A DNA stretch of 16,470 nt from Candidatus Sumerlaeota bacterium (GTDB taxonomy: Bacteria > UBP6 > UBA1177), in NCBI GenBank assembly GCA_007136595.1, contig SLGQ01000185.1:1-16470 (forward strand), given 5' to 3'. Of the stretch, positions 14,760 to 16,470 are shown piece after piece; within the stretch, counting starts at the first letter, position 1, and every line of letters begins with the position of its first letter. Position numbers and translations under genes: made by a program. The notes beneath the pieces are model-generated. The model made no database searches. It saw only the letters and a list, made by a program, of their open reading frames with translations, and was not told the origin of the DNA.

Positions 14760-16405
14760 ACTTTCACATTTATGCCGACAAAAGGTATGTTGTAAATAAA
14801 CTCAAGGAAACTCCTGTTCTGGTTTTAGGAAATATTTTCTACAACAGTGATATTTGTATCGACAAAAATGACCTGAACATTGAAATTTGGAAATTTGAGC
14901 AAAACAGTTTGGCAAACATCCTTAATGCTCGAAACGGGTTTTTTGCGATAATAAGTGTTTGCGAAAAGGGTCTTTTTGCCGCTGTTGACAGGACAAGAAG
15001 CATTCCTCTTTTTTATGGAAGAGCTGAAAAAGATTTTTTTGTCAGTGATGACTGTGAGTGGCTTAGAGACAGGCTTAAAGAAACTGAAATGGACCCGGTT
15101 TCGCAGGAAGAGTTCCTGCTCACCGGATATGTTACAGGGGATGAAACTCTTTTCCCTGGAATAAAGCAACTTCAAGCTGGAGAGTATCTTTATGCTGTTA
15201 AAAACACCGACAACATATCAGTTAAAACCGCCAGGTATTTTGTCTTTGACCATAAAGAGCCGGAAACGATAAAAGAAAGCAAAAATCTGTTTGCAGAACT
15301 GGATAAGGTTGTAACTGACAGTGTTAAAAGGTTGTTGAAATATGCAAACGGCAGACAAATTGTTGTTCCGCTTTCTTCGGGATATGATTCTAAGTTAATT
15401 GCACTCAAAATTAAAGAGTCAGGGTATGAAAACACAATATGCTTTACTTATGGATTGAAAGAAAACTACGAAGCAAATGCCAGTGCCATTGTTGCCGGAA
15501 AACTTGGATACAGGTGGATCTTTGTTGAGTATAGTGAAGCTTTATGGAGAAAAATCTGGAACGAAAGCGAAAGAAAAGATTACTTCATGGCGTCATCCGG
15601 CTGGACTTCACTTCCTCACACACAGGATTGGCTGGCAGTAAAAATTTTAAAAAGAGATGGTCTCATAGATGAAAATGCTGTTTTCGTTCCGGGACACGGA
15701 GGATTTGTTGCGGGTGGACATACTCCCGCACAGATCGAATTCAGTAAAGATGCTGCCGATTCAATTTTTGAAATGATCTTTAACAAACATTATAACTTAA
15801 TGAAGTTTTCAGACAAGTTCAGGAACGATCTTGATTTCTGGAAACAAAGATGTCTTGAGAGGATAAAAGTTGACCTCCAAAAAACCGAGTCCAGTCTCGC
15901 AAACGCTTTTGAGCAATGGGAGTGGCAGGAAAGACAATCCAAATTTATTAACAACTCTGTCCGGGTGTATGAGTTTTGGGGGTATGACTGGTGGTTGCCT
16001 CTTTGGGACAATGATATTGTTGATTTCTGGTTGAAAATGCCTTTAAAATATAGGAAAGAAAAACGATTTTATAAGAAATATGTTGAAATGCAGTATGAAA
16101 AGCTAACCGGGGTTAAACCGGGCAAATTCAAAAAAGTAAAGGCTGCTTTAAAAAATACGATAGCCGAGAGTCGCTTAAAGAAACCTTTGAAGTTTTTTTT
16201 GAGATGTCTTAGAAAAACATCTGACAGTTTGCCCGATACGAAAAACACCAATGCCCCTTACGGAAAATATGATCCCGAGGTGATTCAAGAATATAGGGAT
16301 GTTGTGTTGTCTCCAACAGGATTTGGCGTGTTTGCCTTTATTGCTGAAAACATCAAGCTTGCTAATCATTTAAGCATTCTTGATAATGATGGAGAATGTG
16401 ATTGA
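14756..16405 (+). CDS. Asparagine synthetase-like amidotransferase lacking the glutaminase cysteine
   Basis: The product (549 residues) has an N-terminal class II glutaminase-like fold (about 1-160; NARNGFFAIISV at 57-68, DRTRSIPLFYG at 78-88, FPGIKQLQAGEY at 133-144) followed by an AsnB-type ATP-pyrophosphatase synthetase domain with the PP-loop PLSSGYDSKLIA at 205-216. Glutaminase activity needs Cys directly after Met1; here the second residue is Asn, so free ammonia, another ammonia source or a non-amidating reaction is implied. The usual SGG of the PP-loop is SSG. Being next to a flippase and Wzz, it most likely amidates a uronic acid sugar or otherwise modifies the polysaccharide, not asparagine supply (inference). 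Start is GTG 14756 in a GTGA overlap with the flippase stop, 6 nt after AAGGAG (14744-14749), which fixes the start and confirms the missing Cys. Confidence 0.85.
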   Translation: MNFHIYADKRYVVNKLKETPVLVLGNIFYNSDICIDKNDLNIEIWKFEQNSLANILNARNGFFAIISVCEKGLFAAVDRTRSIPLFYGRAEKDFFVSDDCEWLRDRLKETEMDPVSQEEFLLTGYVTGDETLFPGIKQLQAGEYLYAVKNTDNISVKTARYFVFDHKEPETIKESKNLFAELDKVVTDSVKRLLKYANGRQIVVPLSSGYDSKLIALKIKESGYENTICFTYGLKENYEANASAIVAGKLGYRWIFVEYSEALWRKIWNESERKDYFMASSGWTSLPHTQDWLAVKILKRDGLIDENAVFVPGHGGFVAGGHTPAQIEFSKDAADSIFEMIFNKHYNLMKFSDKFRNDLDFWKQRCLERIKVDLQKTESSLANAFEQWEWQERQSKFINNSVRVYEFWGYDWWLPLWDNDIVDFWLKMPLKYRKEKRFYKKYVEMQYEKLTGVKPGKFKKVKAALKNTIAESRLKKPLKFFLRCLRKTSDSLPDTKNTNAPYGKYDPEVIQEYRDVVLSPTGFGVFAFIAENIKLANHLSILDNDGECD

Positions 16406-16470
16406 GAGTTGTAATCACGCCAGATGTTTTTATAAGCAGTGAAATAAAAGAAAAGTTTTTATGTGACTGC
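16402..16470 (+). CDS. Unidentified gene, first 23 codons (3' truncated by window)
   Basis: A frame opens at TTG 16402 within a TTGA 4-bp overlap with the preceding stop and stays open to the window edge. GGAG at 16391-16394 lies 7 nt upstream. The peptide begins MRVVITPDVF and continues with a charged stretch. A short beta-strand-like start such as RVVIT is common in Rossmann-type proteins including glycosyltransferases, and the polysaccharide context would fit, but the fragment is too short to name. Confidence 0.6.
   Translation, partial: MRVVITPDVFISSEIKEKFLCDC

Noticed and set aside
1..16470. RNA genes, CRISPR arrays, insertion sequences, and intrinsic terminators
   Set aside because: No tRNA-like cloverleaf, spaced direct repeats, transposase motifs or GC-rich hairpin followed by a T-run was seen in the short intergenic gaps.

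Overview
The window is 16.5 kb of AT-rich bacterial DNA with every recognisable gene on the + strand, packed tightly and often overlapping. The order murC-murB-ddl-ftsQ-ftsA-ftsZ is the distal half of a division and cell wall (dcw) cluster. FtsQ, a type II-like MurB and the Wzz/Wzx surface polysaccharide genes point to a Gram-negative-type bacterium. The divergent FtsZ and the energy-metabolism genes would fit an anaerobic lineage such as Deferribacterota (Deferribacter/Flexistipes-like), but this placement is an inference from protein flavour and low GC, not a proof.

Region 1 (1-5404) makes the peptidoglycan precursor (MurC C-terminus, MurB, D-Ala-D-Ala ligase) and the divisome core (FtsQ, FtsA, FtsZ). 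Three consecutive junctions (murB/ddl, ddl/ftsQ, ftsQ/ftsA) each overlap by exactly 8 bp, while ftsZ alone has a strong AAGGAGG ribosome site after a 39-nt gap.

Region 2 (5388-10014) continues without a visible terminator or obvious promoter. It encodes a radical SAM protein of unknown function, then EtfA, a GlcD/D-lactate-dehydrogenase-type FAD oxidase, and EtfB. The last three look like a 2-hydroxyacid dehydrogenase joined to its own electron-transfer flavoprotein, comparable in gene content to the LctBCD lactate dehydrogenase/Etf system but in a different order and without the extra ferredoxin domain of LctC.

Region 3 (10001-16470) is a surface-polysaccharide block: a WbpE-like sugar aminotransferase, a Wzz/Wzc-like chain-length protein whose cytoplasmic kinase-like domain has lost its nucleotide-binding motifs, a Wzx-type flippase, an asparagine-synthetase-like amidotransferase lacking the glutaminase cysteine, and the first 23 codons of another gene. 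The aminotransferase overlaps etfB; a 95-bp gap with a plausible sigma70-type promoter and an inverted repeat precedes wzz, so polysaccharide transcription may restart there.

No RNA genes, insertion sequences, CRISPR arrays or convincing intrinsic terminators were seen, and no stretch over 300 bp lacks a gene. Nothing here is clearly a wholly new system. The points most worth checking are the Etf-dehydrogenase unit and radical SAM gene attached to the dcw operon, the pseudokinase-like Wzz, the flippase that appears to need a non-standard start codon, and the atypical FtsZ.
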